Shown: positions 5,848 through 13,421, counted from the first letter of the stretch. The stretch: 13,594 nucleotides of DNA from an uncultured Clostridia bacterium (GCA_945988915.1 CAMFTS010000025.1:1-13594), one strand, 5' to 3'. Notes: generated from the letters alone by a model not told the origin. Program-made: numbers and translations.

Positions 5848-7011
5848 ATGCTTCCTAAACGGGTTTATGCAAAAATCAATCTTGATAATATTCAAAAGAA
5901 TGTAAAGCCGATTGTTGACAGAATGGGTGACGGAATTGCCGTTATGGGAATTGTCAAAGCAGATGCATACGGTCATGGTGCAGTTGAGGTGTCAAAGGCA
6001 CTTTTGGAAATCGGCGTTAAGTCATTCGGTGTTGCCACCATAGGCGAAGCTGTTGAACTGCGAAAGAACGGGATTAACGCTCCTATTCTTATACTCGGTC
6101 GTATTTTCAAAGAGGACTTTAACACAGCTATTGAATATGATATTATAAGCGCTATATTTGATGTTGAAAGTGCCCGGGAATTATCTCAAACAGCATTGAA
6201 TACAGGGAAAAAAGCAAAAACATATATAAAAATAGATACAGGTATGGGAAGAATCGGTTTTCAACCCGATGAAAACGGTTTTGAATGTATAAAGCAAGTA
6301 TTCTCAAACAAAGGACTTGACATTCTCGGTGCATTTACTCATTTTGCCTGTGCGGACTGTGCAGACAAAGCCTCTGCTGAAAATCAGAAAAAGAAGTTTC
6401 TTGAATTCACGCAAAAGCTTATTGATTCAGGCTGTCCTCTGCCTGTCCGTCATATGTATAACAGTGCCTCCATTATGGAACTCGGCGGCGAGTACAAAGG
6501 AGAAATGGTACGCAGCGGAATTATGACCTACGGGCTTTATCCCTCTGAGGAAATGGATAAAAACTATCCTCTCTACCCTGCCTTAGAACTTAAAAGCAGT
6601 ATAGCCTTCATTAAAGATGTCGGCAAAGGCTTTACCGTCAGCTACGGCTCAACATTTACAGCTGACAGGGATATGAAAATAGCCACTGTACCCGTTGGAT
6701 ACGGTGACGGATATCCAAGATACTTGTCAAATAAGGGGCAGGTTATAATTAAAGGTATCCGCTGTCCGATTATCGGCAGAGTATGTATGGATCAGTTTAT
6801 GGTTGATATATCCAAAGTACCGGATGCACTTATCGGTGACGAAGTTACTTTGATAGGAACAGACGGCAACGAAACGATTACCGTTGAAGAGGTTGCCGAC
6901 GCGGCATACAGATTTAATTATGAATTCTGCTGTCTTATAAACAAAAGAGTTCCCCGTGTATATATAAAAAACGGAGAAATATACAAAATAAAAGATATTT
7001 ATACGGAATGA
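5848..7011 (+). CDS. alr: Alanine racemase
   Basis: Alr is a PLP fold-type III enzyme interconverting L- and D-alanine; D-Ala feeds peptidoglycan and is the amino donor or product of the D-amino-acid transaminase at the operon start. The 387-residue protein has PLP lysine Lys37 in VKADAYGHG (36-44), the Met-Asn-Ser-like segment MYNSAS (203-208), catalytic tyrosine Tyr266 in VSYGSTF (264-270), GYGDGYPR (284-291), GRVCMDQFMVD (310-320) and Tyr358 in FNYE. These match biosynthetic alanine racemases. Start is fixed by AAGGAGGG (5831-5838). It is the last gene of the operon and is followed by a strong terminator. Its position suggests a link to D-Glu/D-Ala balance. Whether this is the only alr of the genome cannot be told here. 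Confidence 0.94.
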   Translation: MLPKRVYAKINLDNIQKNVKPIVDRMGDGIAVMGIVKADAYGHGAVEVSKALLEIGVKSFGVATIGEAVELRKNGINAPILILGRIFKEDFNTAIEYDIISAIFDVESARELSQTALNTGKKAKTYIKIDTGMGRIGFQPDENGFECIKQVFSNKGLDILGAFTHFACADCADKASAENQKKKFLEFTQKLIDSGCPLPVRHMYNSASIMELGGEYKGEMVRSGIMTYGLYPSEEMDKNYPLYPALELKSSIAFIKDVGKGFTVSYGSTFTADRDMKIATVPVGYGDGYPRYLSNKGQVIIKGIRCPIIGRVCMDQFMVDISKVPDALIGDEVTLIGTDGNETITVEEVADAAYRFNYEFCCLINKRVPRVYIKNGEIYKIKDIYTE

Positions 7012-7030
7012 TAAACTTAAATTATAAAAC

Positions 7031-7060
7031 AAAAATCCACTCATCAACGAGTGGATTTTT
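7031..7060. terminator. Bidirectional terminator between convergent operons
   Basis: A perfect 12-bp stem AAAAATCCACTC/GAGTGGATTTTT (7031-7042 and 7049-7060) carries a 6-nt loop. Because the stem begins with A5 and ends with T5, it works as a Rho-independent terminator on both strands, ending alr (+) and the LRR-dockerin gene (-). Confidence 0.92.
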
Positions 7061-7089
7061 ATATTATTATTCGGAATCAGTTGTATTTG

Positions 7090-9009
7090 TCAACAGATGT
7101 CCTGTGTATCGCGAATTCCTGCAAGCACCTGTAAAATCCATTTTGCGTCAACAACTGAAATTTTACCGTCTTTGTTTATATCCGCCGCTGTTTTTGCGTC
7201 TTCTTCAAGTGTTCTTGTATTTGCAATAAATTGCAAAACCCATTTTGCATCAACTATTGAAAGCTTTCCGTCGCGGTTAGTATCGCCCGCAAAAATGATA
7301 AAGGACATTTGATTATACGCTTTTTCTGCTTCAGTAATTGCTTTTTCGATTTCAATTACCGTTGCTGTGCCGGCATCTTCTAACGCTTTAAGATTGTTTA
7401 TCTCAGCTTTTAGTGCCGTAACGGATTCTTCTGTATAATTCTCAAGCTTCAAACTTTCAAGCTTTTCTGTTTCTGCTGTCAGCATATCCCAATAACATTC
7501 AGGGGCAGATGCTACTATTATATCGGCAAAGCTATAAGAATTTTCGTTAGCATATAATTCTGCAAAAGAGCCTGTATATCCGTATATTGTAATATCTGCA
7601 TCAGGCTCAAAACAGTTTACGGCTATATTATTTACGCTTTCCGGAATTATTACCGCCTTAATATTATTACATCCCGTAAAGCTTTTTCCGATTACATTTT
7701 CATTTCCGAGAACAACAGTTCTGAGCTTTTCACAATTTGAAAAAGCCCCGTCGCTTACGGTAATCGAGTCAGCTAAGAAAAGGTCAACAATATCCGAATT
7801 ATCCTTAAAAGCACCGTTTCCGACAGATTTTACCGTATATTCATCATAAACCTCAGGAATTTCAAGCACGGAGTCATTTGCTCCGTATGCTGCCGTAATT
7901 GTGATTTCATCACTTTCATTGATTTCATAATCAAATACGAGAGGACTTTCACCTATCGAAGTGAAGCTGAATCCGTTTTCTTTAGCATAAGCCTCTGCCG
8001 CAGAGCCTGTATATCCTTTAATTGTTTTTAAGCTGTCACAACCGACTGCCGTACCCTCTTCAAATTTGGTTACGGATGCAGGTAGGGTAACGCTTACAAG
8101 TGCTTTACAATTCTTAAACACATTAAAGTTAAAGCTTTTAAGATTTTCCGAAAAAGTTACGCTTTTTAAAGAAGGACATTCATTTAACGCACCCTCTGAC
8201 AACTGCGGATTACCCGTAACCGTAACTTCGGTCAAAGAATCACAACTGTTAAATACATTGGAATTAAGCTTTACAAGTGTTGGCGGAAGAATTACATTTG
8301 TAAGCGATGAGCATTTTTCAAATGCGTTCTTATCAATATATTCAACACCGTCATTAATAATAAGCTGTGTCAGCATATTGCATCCGTAAAACGAAAATGA
8401 ATTGATTCTTTTTACGCTTGGCGGAATACTTATTGATTTAAGAGCGGGATACACAAGTTCTTCTTCGCTTGTGTAAGTTAAGCTGTCAAGATAAAAAGCT
8501 CCCTGGGCAATAAGTCTTGTACCATCCTTAATCTCATAGCTCGTAATTTCTTTACCGTCAACTGTTTTTTTCACATGAATCAAACAGTTATTTATATAAG
8601 TTGCTCCGTCTTTTCCTGTTGAGGCTTCATACAAAGCTGTTCCGTAAAACGCAGAAATACCTATTGAATTAACATTTTCGCTAAAGATGACCGAGCTAAG
8701 CTTATCGCAGAGAGCAAAAGCTTTACTTCCGATAGATGTCACAGTGTTTGGCAGTTCAATGCTTTTTACGGTTTTGTTTTCTTTAAAGGCTTCCTTTTTT
8801 ATAGCTGTAACAGGATTTGAGTCTATTACGCCGGGTACGACTATCTTCTCGGCAGTTCCTGTATAGCCTGTAATTGTAACCTTGCCGTTGTTTGTTTCAT
8901 AAGTGAAATTCTCATATGTCAAAGATTCGGCAAATGAAAATACCGTACAGCTTGAAACAATGAACACTGCTGCTAACAAATAAGAAATAAGCTTAGTGTA
9001 TTTTTTCAT
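7090..9009 (-). CDS. Secreted BspA-like leucine-rich-repeat protein with C-terminal dockerin
   Basis: This is a 639-residue extracellular protein. Residues 1-28 form a signal peptide (MKKYTK, a hydrophobic stretch, cleavage probably after FSFA). Residues about 40-490 are BspA-type LRR_5 repeats, with recurring ...AF..C..L..V.LP..V..I... units in two blocks, each closing with a GYTGS..E.YA segment. About 505-570 is a FIVAR-like helical domain (LKLENYTEESVTALKAEI). Residues 575-639 are a type I dockerin with two calcium loops, DTNRDGKLSIVD (576-587) and DINKDGKISVVD (610-621), each followed by an AKW helix. The dockerin should anchor the protein to a cohesin-bearing scaffoldin, so it is likely part of a cellulosome-like complex or surface adhesion system. 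AAGGAGGG (9016-9023) sets the start. It begins only 26 nt after the TIGR03936 gene with no promoter seen, so it may be cotranscribed. It ends in a free cysteine. Confidence 0.92.
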   Translation of the reverse strand: MKKYTKLISYLLAAVFIVSSCTVFSFAESLTYENFTYETNNGKVTITGYTGTAEKIVVPGVIDSNPVTAIKKEAFKENKTVKSIELPNTVTSIGSKAFALCDKLSSVIFSENVNSIGISAFYGTALYEASTGKDGATYINNCLIHVKKTVDGKEITSYEIKDGTRLIAQGAFYLDSLTYTSEEELVYPALKSISIPPSVKRINSFSFYGCNMLTQLIINDGVEYIDKNAFEKCSSLTNVILPPTLVKLNSNVFNSCDSLTEVTVTGNPQLSEGALNECPSLKSVTFSENLKSFNFNVFKNCKALVSVTLPASVTKFEEGTAVGCDSLKTIKGYTGSAAEAYAKENGFSFTSIGESPLVFDYEINESDEITITAAYGANDSVLEIPEVYDEYTVKSVGNGAFKDNSDIVDLFLADSITVSDGAFSNCEKLRTVVLGNENVIGKSFTGCNNIKAVIIPESVNNIAVNCFEPDADITIYGYTGSFAELYANENSYSFADIIVASAPECYWDMLTAETEKLESLKLENYTEESVTALKAEINNLKALEDAGTATVIEIEKAITEAEKAYNQMSFIIFAGDTNRDGKLSIVDAKWVLQFIANTRTLEEDAKTAADINKDGKISVVDAKWILQVLAGIRDTQDIC

Positions 9010-9035
9010 ATATAACCCTCCTTAAAACCCTAAAT

Positions 9036-9701
9036 TCAGATAAATTCCGTCATATCGGAAAGTAACATTTTTTTCTTAATAATATCTATGCTTTCAATAT
9101 CATCCCTAACATCTTTTGTAACTGCGTCAATTAGCAAAGACGGATTTATATTGCCGTTAATTCCTGCCGCAAGTACAGTTTTGAGCAATACTCTGTCTTT
9201 TAAAACAACAGTATTAAAAGATTTTATACTGTCTTTGATATTGACCTCTTTAAGAACCTTTTTCTTACCCTGCTTAGCCTTTTTTTCAACTAAAATCTCG
9301 TCAGCATTTATTCTGCTCTGAACGGCTGAACTTACCGCTTCGGTGTTTGCCGTGTTAATAGTGATTTCAAACTCTGCAAAGCATATTTCATCTGCTTTAT
9401 GTAAAGGTGCCGAAACCGAAGTGATTTTAATTCCCGTCGGCAAAGTTGCGTTCAGTCTTTCTTTAAGTTCTTCAAACGGCATTTCGCCGTTTATGCGCAT
9501 ATCCACAGATTCGCAAAAGCTCTCTGTTCCGAGCGAAAGCGGCAGTGAAAATGTCATAAACGGATGCGGATTATATCCTTCCGTGTACCAAATATCAATA
9601 TCCGCTCTTTTTATTGCACGGGAAAAGCAACGCATTAAATCCAGATGGGAAATGTATTTTGCCAAACCTACTTTTTCAAAGAAAATTCTAACGCTTTGCA
9701 T
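9036..9701 (-). CDS. TIGR03936/DUF2344 radical-SAM-linked protein
   Basis: This protein of about 221 residues (PF10105, DUF2344) is encoded next to, or fused with, TIGR03960-type radical SAM proteins in many Firmicutes. Its biochemical role is not established. The N-terminal family pattern is clear: IRIFFEK-like start, YISHLDLMRCFSRAIKRA, then YTEGYNPHP and SLPLSLGTES. A lysine-rich stretch (AKQGKKKVLK) lies in the middle. The ATG at 9701 is preferred to one at 9716 because GGAGG (9710-9714) stands 8 nt before it; the upstream ATG overlaps that site. It overlaps the end of the radical SAM gene by 14 nt, which implies translational coupling. In related clostridia the pair lies near rplU-rpmA, but here an LRR-dockerin gene follows instead. 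Confidence 0.88.
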   Translation of the reverse strand: MQSVRIFFEKVGLAKYISHLDLMRCFSRAIKRADIDIWYTEGYNPHPFMTFSLPLSLGTESFCESVDMRINGEMPFEELKERLNATLPTGIKITSVSAPLHKADEICFAEFEITINTANTEAVSSAVQSRINADEILVEKKAKQGKKKVLKEVNIKDSIKSFNTVVLKDRVLLKTVLAAGINGNINPSLLIDAVTKDVRDDIESIDIIKKKMLLSDMTEFI

Positions 9702-11535
9702 CGCATTTTCCTCCATTCAGCATATTGGCGCCGCAAGCTGAACATTTTTCTCTGCAGTTTGGTGTTGTTTCGCTTTTATGCGCCTTTATATTTTCTTCTT
9801 CAAGGAATTTGCGTCTTATTCCGTAATCGAACATATCCCAAGGCAGGATTTCATTGAATTCGCGTTTGCGGTTAGCATAGAATTCAGGCTGAACACCGCA
9901 CTCCGAAAAGGCTTCCTGCCACTTTGAAAAATCAAAGAATTCATCCCAGCTGTCAAATTTACAACCCTTTCTCCACGCGCTTTCGATAACATCACAAAGC
10001 TTTCTGTCGCCGCGCGCAAATACGCCCTCAAGAAAACTTGTCTGTGATTCGTGATATGAATACTGTATCTTTTTGTACGGTTTTACACATTCAAGCAAAT
10101 ACTTTTGCTTTTCTTCAAGCATTTCCTTTGTATCCTGCGGTTCCCATTGGAACGGAGTAAAAGGCTTAGGTACAAATGATGCAACACTAATACTTACTGC
10201 TACGCTTTTGCCTTTTATTCTGTCAGGATTCTGATAATATGTATTTACTACCGTCTGTGCAAGTTCAGCAATACCTTTGAGGTCTTCGAGAGTTTCCGTC
10301 GGCAAGCCCATCATAAAATAAAGCTTGACCGCAGTCCAACCGCCTTTAAACGCTTTTTCAGCGGTTCTTATTACCTCACCTTCGGTAACATTTTTATTTA
10401 TGGCATCGCGAAGTCTTTGCGTACCTGCTTCGGGAGCGAAAGTCAAACCGCTTCGGCGGACTTTTTGCAATTCTTCCATCAATTCGTCGGAGAAGTTATC
10501 TACCCTAAGCGACGGCAACGAAACATTGATACTCTTTTTTAATGCCCAGTCGAACATCTTTGGTATCAGCTTGTCTATTTCGGAATAATCGCTTGTACTC
10601 AAAGAGCAAAGAGAAATCTCATCGTATCCCGTGGATTCGCAAAGTGCTTTTGACTGTTTATTTGCAACATCACTCGATTTTTCTCTTATCGGTCTGTAAA
10701 TAAAACCTGCCTGACAAAAACGGCAGCCTCGAATACAGCCTCTGAAGATTTCGGAAACTGCCCTGTCATGAACAATATCAATAAACGGAACGACAAATTT
10801 GTCGGGATAGAACACATTGTTCAAGTCGGATATAACTCTTTTCTTAACGGTTTTCGGAGCGTTATGCGTGTTGATAACCTCTTTGATTGTGCCGTCTTCA
10901 TTATAATTGACATTATAAAATGCAGGTACATAAACACCTTGAATTTGTGCCGCTTCTTCAAGGAATTGCTCTTTCGATGAACCCATTTCCTTATGCTTTA
11001 TTAAAAGGTCAATGAGTTCATTCGTAACCTCTTCACCCTCTCCGAGCATAAAGAGATCGACAAATGCAGAAATCGGCTCGGGATTACACGCGCACGGACC
11101 TCCTGCAACGACTAAAGGTGTTAAATCTTTTCTGTCAACGCTTCTTACAGGCAAACCGGCAAGGTCAAGCATATTAAGAATATTTGTATAGCTCATTTCA
11201 TATTGAAGTGTAAAGCCTATCATATCAAAGTCCTTGATATTGTCCCCGCTTTCAAGGCCGTAAAGCAATACATTATTCTCACGCATCAGCTGTTCCATAT
11301 CGTCCCACGGTGCAAATACGCGTTCGCACCAAGAATCTTCTCTTGCATTTACAAGCGAATAGAGAATTTTCATTCCCAAATGCGACATACCTATTTCGTA
11401 GTCGTCAGGGAAACAGAATGCATATCTGAATTTTATTTTTGATTTATCTTTTACTACGCTGTTAACCTCTCCGCCTGTATAACGGGCAGGTTTCTGAACG
11501 GATTTTAAAAGCTTTTCCTGTTGTTTTGATAACAT
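9688..11535 (-). CDS. TIGR03960-family radical SAM protein
   Basis: This 615-residue radical SAM enzyme of unknown substrate has an N-terminal B12-binding-like region (about 40-200, starting FCFPDDYEIGMSHLGMK). The radical SAM core carries its [4Fe-4S] ligands Cys267, Cys271 and Cys274 in RGCIRGCRFCQAG. A C-terminal Cys set follows (Cys594, 598, 601 and 611) with the same CxxxCxxC spacing, so a second cluster or metal site is possible. MMGLPTET and FVPKPFTPFQW are typical of the family. An ATG at 11550 gives 5 more residues but has no ribosome site, whereas AGAGGT stands 5 nt before the ATG at 11535, so the shorter form is chosen. It is linked to TIGR03936 by a 14-nt overlap. The gap to the M50 gene is about 115 nt and may hold its own promoter. 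Confidence 0.92.
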   Translation of the reverse strand: MLSKQQEKLLKSVQKPARYTGGEVNSVVKDKSKIKFRYAFCFPDDYEIGMSHLGMKILYSLVNAREDSWCERVFAPWDDMEQLMRENNVLLYGLESGDNIKDFDMIGFTLQYEMSYTNILNMLDLAGLPVRSVDRKDLTPLVVAGGPCACNPEPISAFVDLFMLGEGEEVTNELIDLLIKHKEMGSSKEQFLEEAAQIQGVYVPAFYNVNYNEDGTIKEVINTHNAPKTVKKRVISDLNNVFYPDKFVVPFIDIVHDRAVSEIFRGCIRGCRFCQAGFIYRPIREKSSDVANKQSKALCESTGYDEISLCSLSTSDYSEIDKLIPKMFDWALKKSINVSLPSLRVDNFSDELMEELQKVRRSGLTFAPEAGTQRLRDAINKNVTEGEVIRTAEKAFKGGWTAVKLYFMMGLPTETLEDLKGIAELAQTVVNTYYQNPDRIKGKSVAVSISVASFVPKPFTPFQWEPQDTKEMLEEKQKYLLECVKPYKKIQYSYHESQTSFLEGVFARGDRKLCDVIESAWRKGCKFDSWDEFFDFSKWQEAFSECGVQPEFYANRKREFNEILPWDMFDYGIRRKFLEEENIKAHKSETTPNCREKCSACGANMLNGGKCDAKR

Positions 11536-11564
11536 AACATACCTCTGCATTTATAGTTAATTTT

Positions 11565-11600
11565 ATAATACAACATATTCCGACTAAATGCAATCAATTA
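11565..11600 (-). promoter_or_regulatory. Possible promoter of the radical SAM gene
   Basis: In the gap upstream of the radical SAM gene, the minus strand reads TGTATTATAAAAT, with a -10-like TATTAT at 11570-11565 and TTGATT near 11600-11595 as a possible -35. The spacing (over 20 nt) is too long for a good sigma-A site, so this is only a weak candidate. The operon may instead be read through from the spoIVFA side. Confidence 0.25.
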
Positions 11601-11652
11601 AGCTCATATTCAATGAAAAATGCTGTTTTGACAAAGATTGGCTGTGTTATCT

Positions 11653-12252
11653 TCAGCATTTTACAAAAAGCATTACCGTTAAATAAATACTTATTGCAAG
11701 GAAGGTAAAATTATAGTGTGTTGACAGAAGTATGTAAAACCCAAAGCCCATCATTATTACAAGCGTTACGAATGAAACGGTTTTTAATATTCTTTCGCTT
11801 GTTTCTTCTTCAAAGTTATATTTCAATATGCTCTCCAATGCTCTGCCTCCATCGAGCGCAAAGACGGGCATAATGTTGAAAGAGCCTATAATCAGATTTA
11901 CAATTATTATTTTAAGTATCAATTCATTTTGAAGTTTTATATTTATTAAGTGAAAAATTAAAGCTGCAAAAAAGTTTGTCAAAGGACCCGCTACGGCAGT
12001 TATAAATTCTTTTTGATAATCTTGAGTAATGTCATTCTCTCTGACTATTGTCATACCGAAAGGCCCGAACGAAATTCGTTCAGGCTTTTCTTTACAAAGC
12101 ATAATAGCAATAAGGTGTCCGAGCTCGTGAATTAACGAAAACAGAATGGATAGCCGAATTACTTCGTTCACATTGAATACAAGTAAAAATGCTATGCTCG
12201 CAGTAAACAGAAATCCGATTTCTATTTTGACGCCGAACAGCTTAAAATTCAT
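11653..12252 (-). CDS. spoIVFB: SpoIVFB-like M50 site-2 protease
   Basis: This 199-residue intramembrane zinc metalloprotease is of the SpoIVFB type, which in Bacillus cleaves pro-sigma-K in the mother cell late in sporulation. It has about six hydrophobic segments. Zinc motif HELGH lies at 42-46 and the second metal ligand Asp134 in NIMPVFALDGGR (126-137), almost exactly the spacing of SpoIVFB (HELGH near 43-47, Asp137). AGPLTNF (88-94) is also typical. The protein stops after the last membrane segment (FVKC) and lacks the C-terminal CBS domain, so it is about 90 residues shorter than Bacillus SpoIVFB, where that domain senses ATP. The start overlaps the M23 gene stop (ATGA). The SpoIVFA-like neighbour and the BofA-like gene strengthen the call. 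A housekeeping site-2 protease is the alternative. Confidence 0.85.
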   Translation of the reverse strand: MNFKLFGVKIEIGFLFTASIAFLLVFNVNEVIRLSILFSLIHELGHLIAIMLCKEKPERISFGPFGMTIVRENDITQDYQKEFITAVAGPLTNFFAALIFHLINIKLQNELILKIIIVNLIIGSFNIMPVFALDGGRALESILKYNFEEETSERILKTVSFVTLVIMMGFGFYILLSTHYNFTFLAISIYLTVMLFVKC

Positions 12253-13034
12253 GAGTATTCAAGCGCCCATTCAGGATTATAGTGAATTCCGTTTATTATC
12301 AATTCAAAATGCAGGTGAGGTCCGGTAGCCTGACCTGTTGAGCCAACCTTTGCAATTGTTTCTCCCGCTTTAACTGTATCGCCCTCTTTCACCAAAAGCT
12401 TTGAGCAATGACAATAAACAGTTCTTATATTTCCCGACTGTAAAAATATATAATTACCTCTTACAGATGAATTACTTGCAGTTTTTACAACTCCGTCAAA
12501 TGCGGCTTTAATATCCGTGCCTTCAGGCGCTGCTAAATCAAGTCCTGAGTGAAATCCGTATTTTTTTGTTACCGGATTCATTCTGAATCCAAATTTTGAG
12601 GTAATTCGTTTTGATTCAACGGGTTTTACTATTTCGGCACTTAAAAATATCGGTGAAAACGACGCGTTGCCGTCGGGATGCAGCAAATCTTCCCCGCCTG
12701 CACCGTTCAGCACTTCATTTGAGTCGGTAACAGTTGAATCGTTTTGCTTCAACATTCTCGGCTCAGAGAGGAAATTGAGCACAGACTTTGCTCCGTCAAC
12801 AAATTCTTTTGCCGCCAAGTCCTGCTGCATTATATTGACATAAAATGATCTGATTTGTTTAAAAGTTTCGTTCTGCTTTTTATAAAAACAAAAGAAAACA
12901 ATAAAAATCAGCATAAATACTGCTAACTGAACAATTATTACAGGTGTAATAAAATCGGTTTGCTGTGTGATATCATCCTTTGTACTTCTGCTTCGTCTGT
13001 AATTTCTTTCATATTCTCTTGCTTCATATTCCAT
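12249..13034 (-). CDS. spoIVFA: SpoIVFA-like membrane-anchored M23 (LytM) protein
   Basis: This 261-residue protein has a charged N terminus (1-28), one membrane segment (about 29-50), a linker (51-130) and a C-terminal LytM/M23 domain (about 136-261). The zinc and catalytic set appears intact: His162 and Asp166 in FHSGLDLAAPEG, His209 in YCHC, and His240/His242 in GPHLHFEL. A real endopeptidase activity is therefore possible. SpoIVFA of Bacillus holds SpoIVFB and BofA together in the outer forespore membrane and is cut by signalling proteases. Gene order (M23, then the M50 protease with an ATGA overlap) is that of spoIVFA-spoIVFB. GGGTGA (13044-13039) is the probable ribosome site, close to the ATG. 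A general cell-wall hydrolase is the other reading, less likely given both neighbours. Confidence 0.8.
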   Translation of the reverse strand: MEYEAREYERNYRRSRSTKDDITQQTDFITPVIIVQLAVFMLIFIVFFCFYKKQNETFKQIRSFYVNIMQQDLAAKEFVDGAKSVLNFLSEPRMLKQNDSTVTDSNEVLNGAGGEDLLHPDGNASFSPIFLSAEIVKPVESKRITSKFGFRMNPVTKKYGFHSGLDLAAPEGTDIKAAFDGVVKTASNSSVRGNYIFLQSGNIRTVYCHCSKLLVKEGDTVKAGETIAKVGSTGQATGPHLHFELIINGIHYNPEWALEYS

Positions 13035-13049
13035 AAAATCACCCGATTA

Positions 13050-13079
13050 AGAATATGATTATAACTAAATAAAAATTAC
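13050..13079 (-). promoter_or_regulatory. Candidate promoter of the spoIVFA operon
   Basis: On the minus strand, GTAATTTTT (13079-13071), 13 nt, CATATTCT (13057-13050) resembles the sigma-E pattern of the mother cell (GTMATATTT, about 14 nt, CATANNNT). It would leave a leader of only about 10 nt, touching the ribosome site. A perfect sigma-A -10 TATAAT (13063-13058) overlaps it and gives a more comfortable leader but has a poor -35. Confidence 0.35.
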
Positions 13080-13080
13080 A

Positions 13081-13111
13081 GTAATAAATTCACGCTTGAT
13101 TATCATAGTAT
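13081..13111 (+). promoter_or_regulatory. Candidate sigma-E promoter of bofA
   Basis: GTAATAAAT (13081-13089), a 14-nt spacer and CATAGTAT (13104-13111) fit the sigma-E pattern GTMATATTT-N14-CATANNNT at most positions. Predicted start near 13118 coincides with the ribosome site AAGGGAGG (13118-13125). Bacillus bofA is sigma-E controlled, which agrees. Such matches also arise by chance in AT-rich DNA. Confidence 0.42.
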
Positions 13112-13131
13112 TTTTTTAAGGGAGGAATTCT

Positions 13132-13386
13132 ATGACAACGGCTGTTTACTGTTTATTTTTTGTTGCGGGATTTGCAATTTTTATTTCTATGCTAAAAACA
13201 AAAAGATTTGTTTCTGCGCTGATTTTTTCGGCTTTGCAGGGAATTATAGCTTTATTTGCGGCAAATTTTATCGGCGATTTTGCTAATATGAATATCAGTG
13301 TAAATATGCACACTCTTATTCTTTCTGCCGTAGGCGGTATTCCGGGAGTGATTTTTCTGCTGATTTGCGGAGCTCTTTTCAGATAA
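13132..13386 (+). CDS. bofA: BofA-like pro-sigma-K processing inhibitor
   Basis: This 84-residue, almost wholly hydrophobic protein resembles the BofA family (PF07441), the inhibitor that holds the SpoIVFB protease inactive until the forespore signal arrives. It has hydrophobic segments at about 4-21, 29-48 and 61-83. The C-terminal part carries the family-like pattern: NISVNMHTLIL followed by GGIPGV (68-73) and a final hydrophobic run. Ribosome site AAGGGAGG (13118-13125) is 6 nt from the ATG. It is divergent from spoIVFA with a 97-nt shared intergenic region. Short hydrophobic proteins are easily misassigned by motif alone, but position beside SpoIVFA- and SpoIVFB-like genes raises confidence. 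Bacillus bofA lies elsewhere, beside recR. Confidence 0.75.
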   Translation: MTTAVYCLFFVAGFAIFISMLKTKRFVSALIFSALQGIIALFAANFIGDFANMNISVNMHTLILSAVGGIPGVIFLLICGALFR

Positions 13387-13391
13387 TACAG

Positions 13392-13421
13392 TTGACAATT
13401 ATAAATATCATAAGTTATAAT
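13392..13421 (+). promoter_or_regulatory. Sigma-A promoter of tRNA-Val
   Basis: TTGACA (13392-13397), an 18-nt spacer and TATAAT (13416-13421) form a near-perfect housekeeping promoter 12 nt upstream of the tRNA. The tRNA therefore has its own start despite following bofA closely. Confidence 0.85.

Noticed and set aside
8066..8389. Plus-strand open frame opposite the LRR gene
   Set aside because: The repetitive LRR coding sequence explains the open frame; no ribosome site or recognisable protein.
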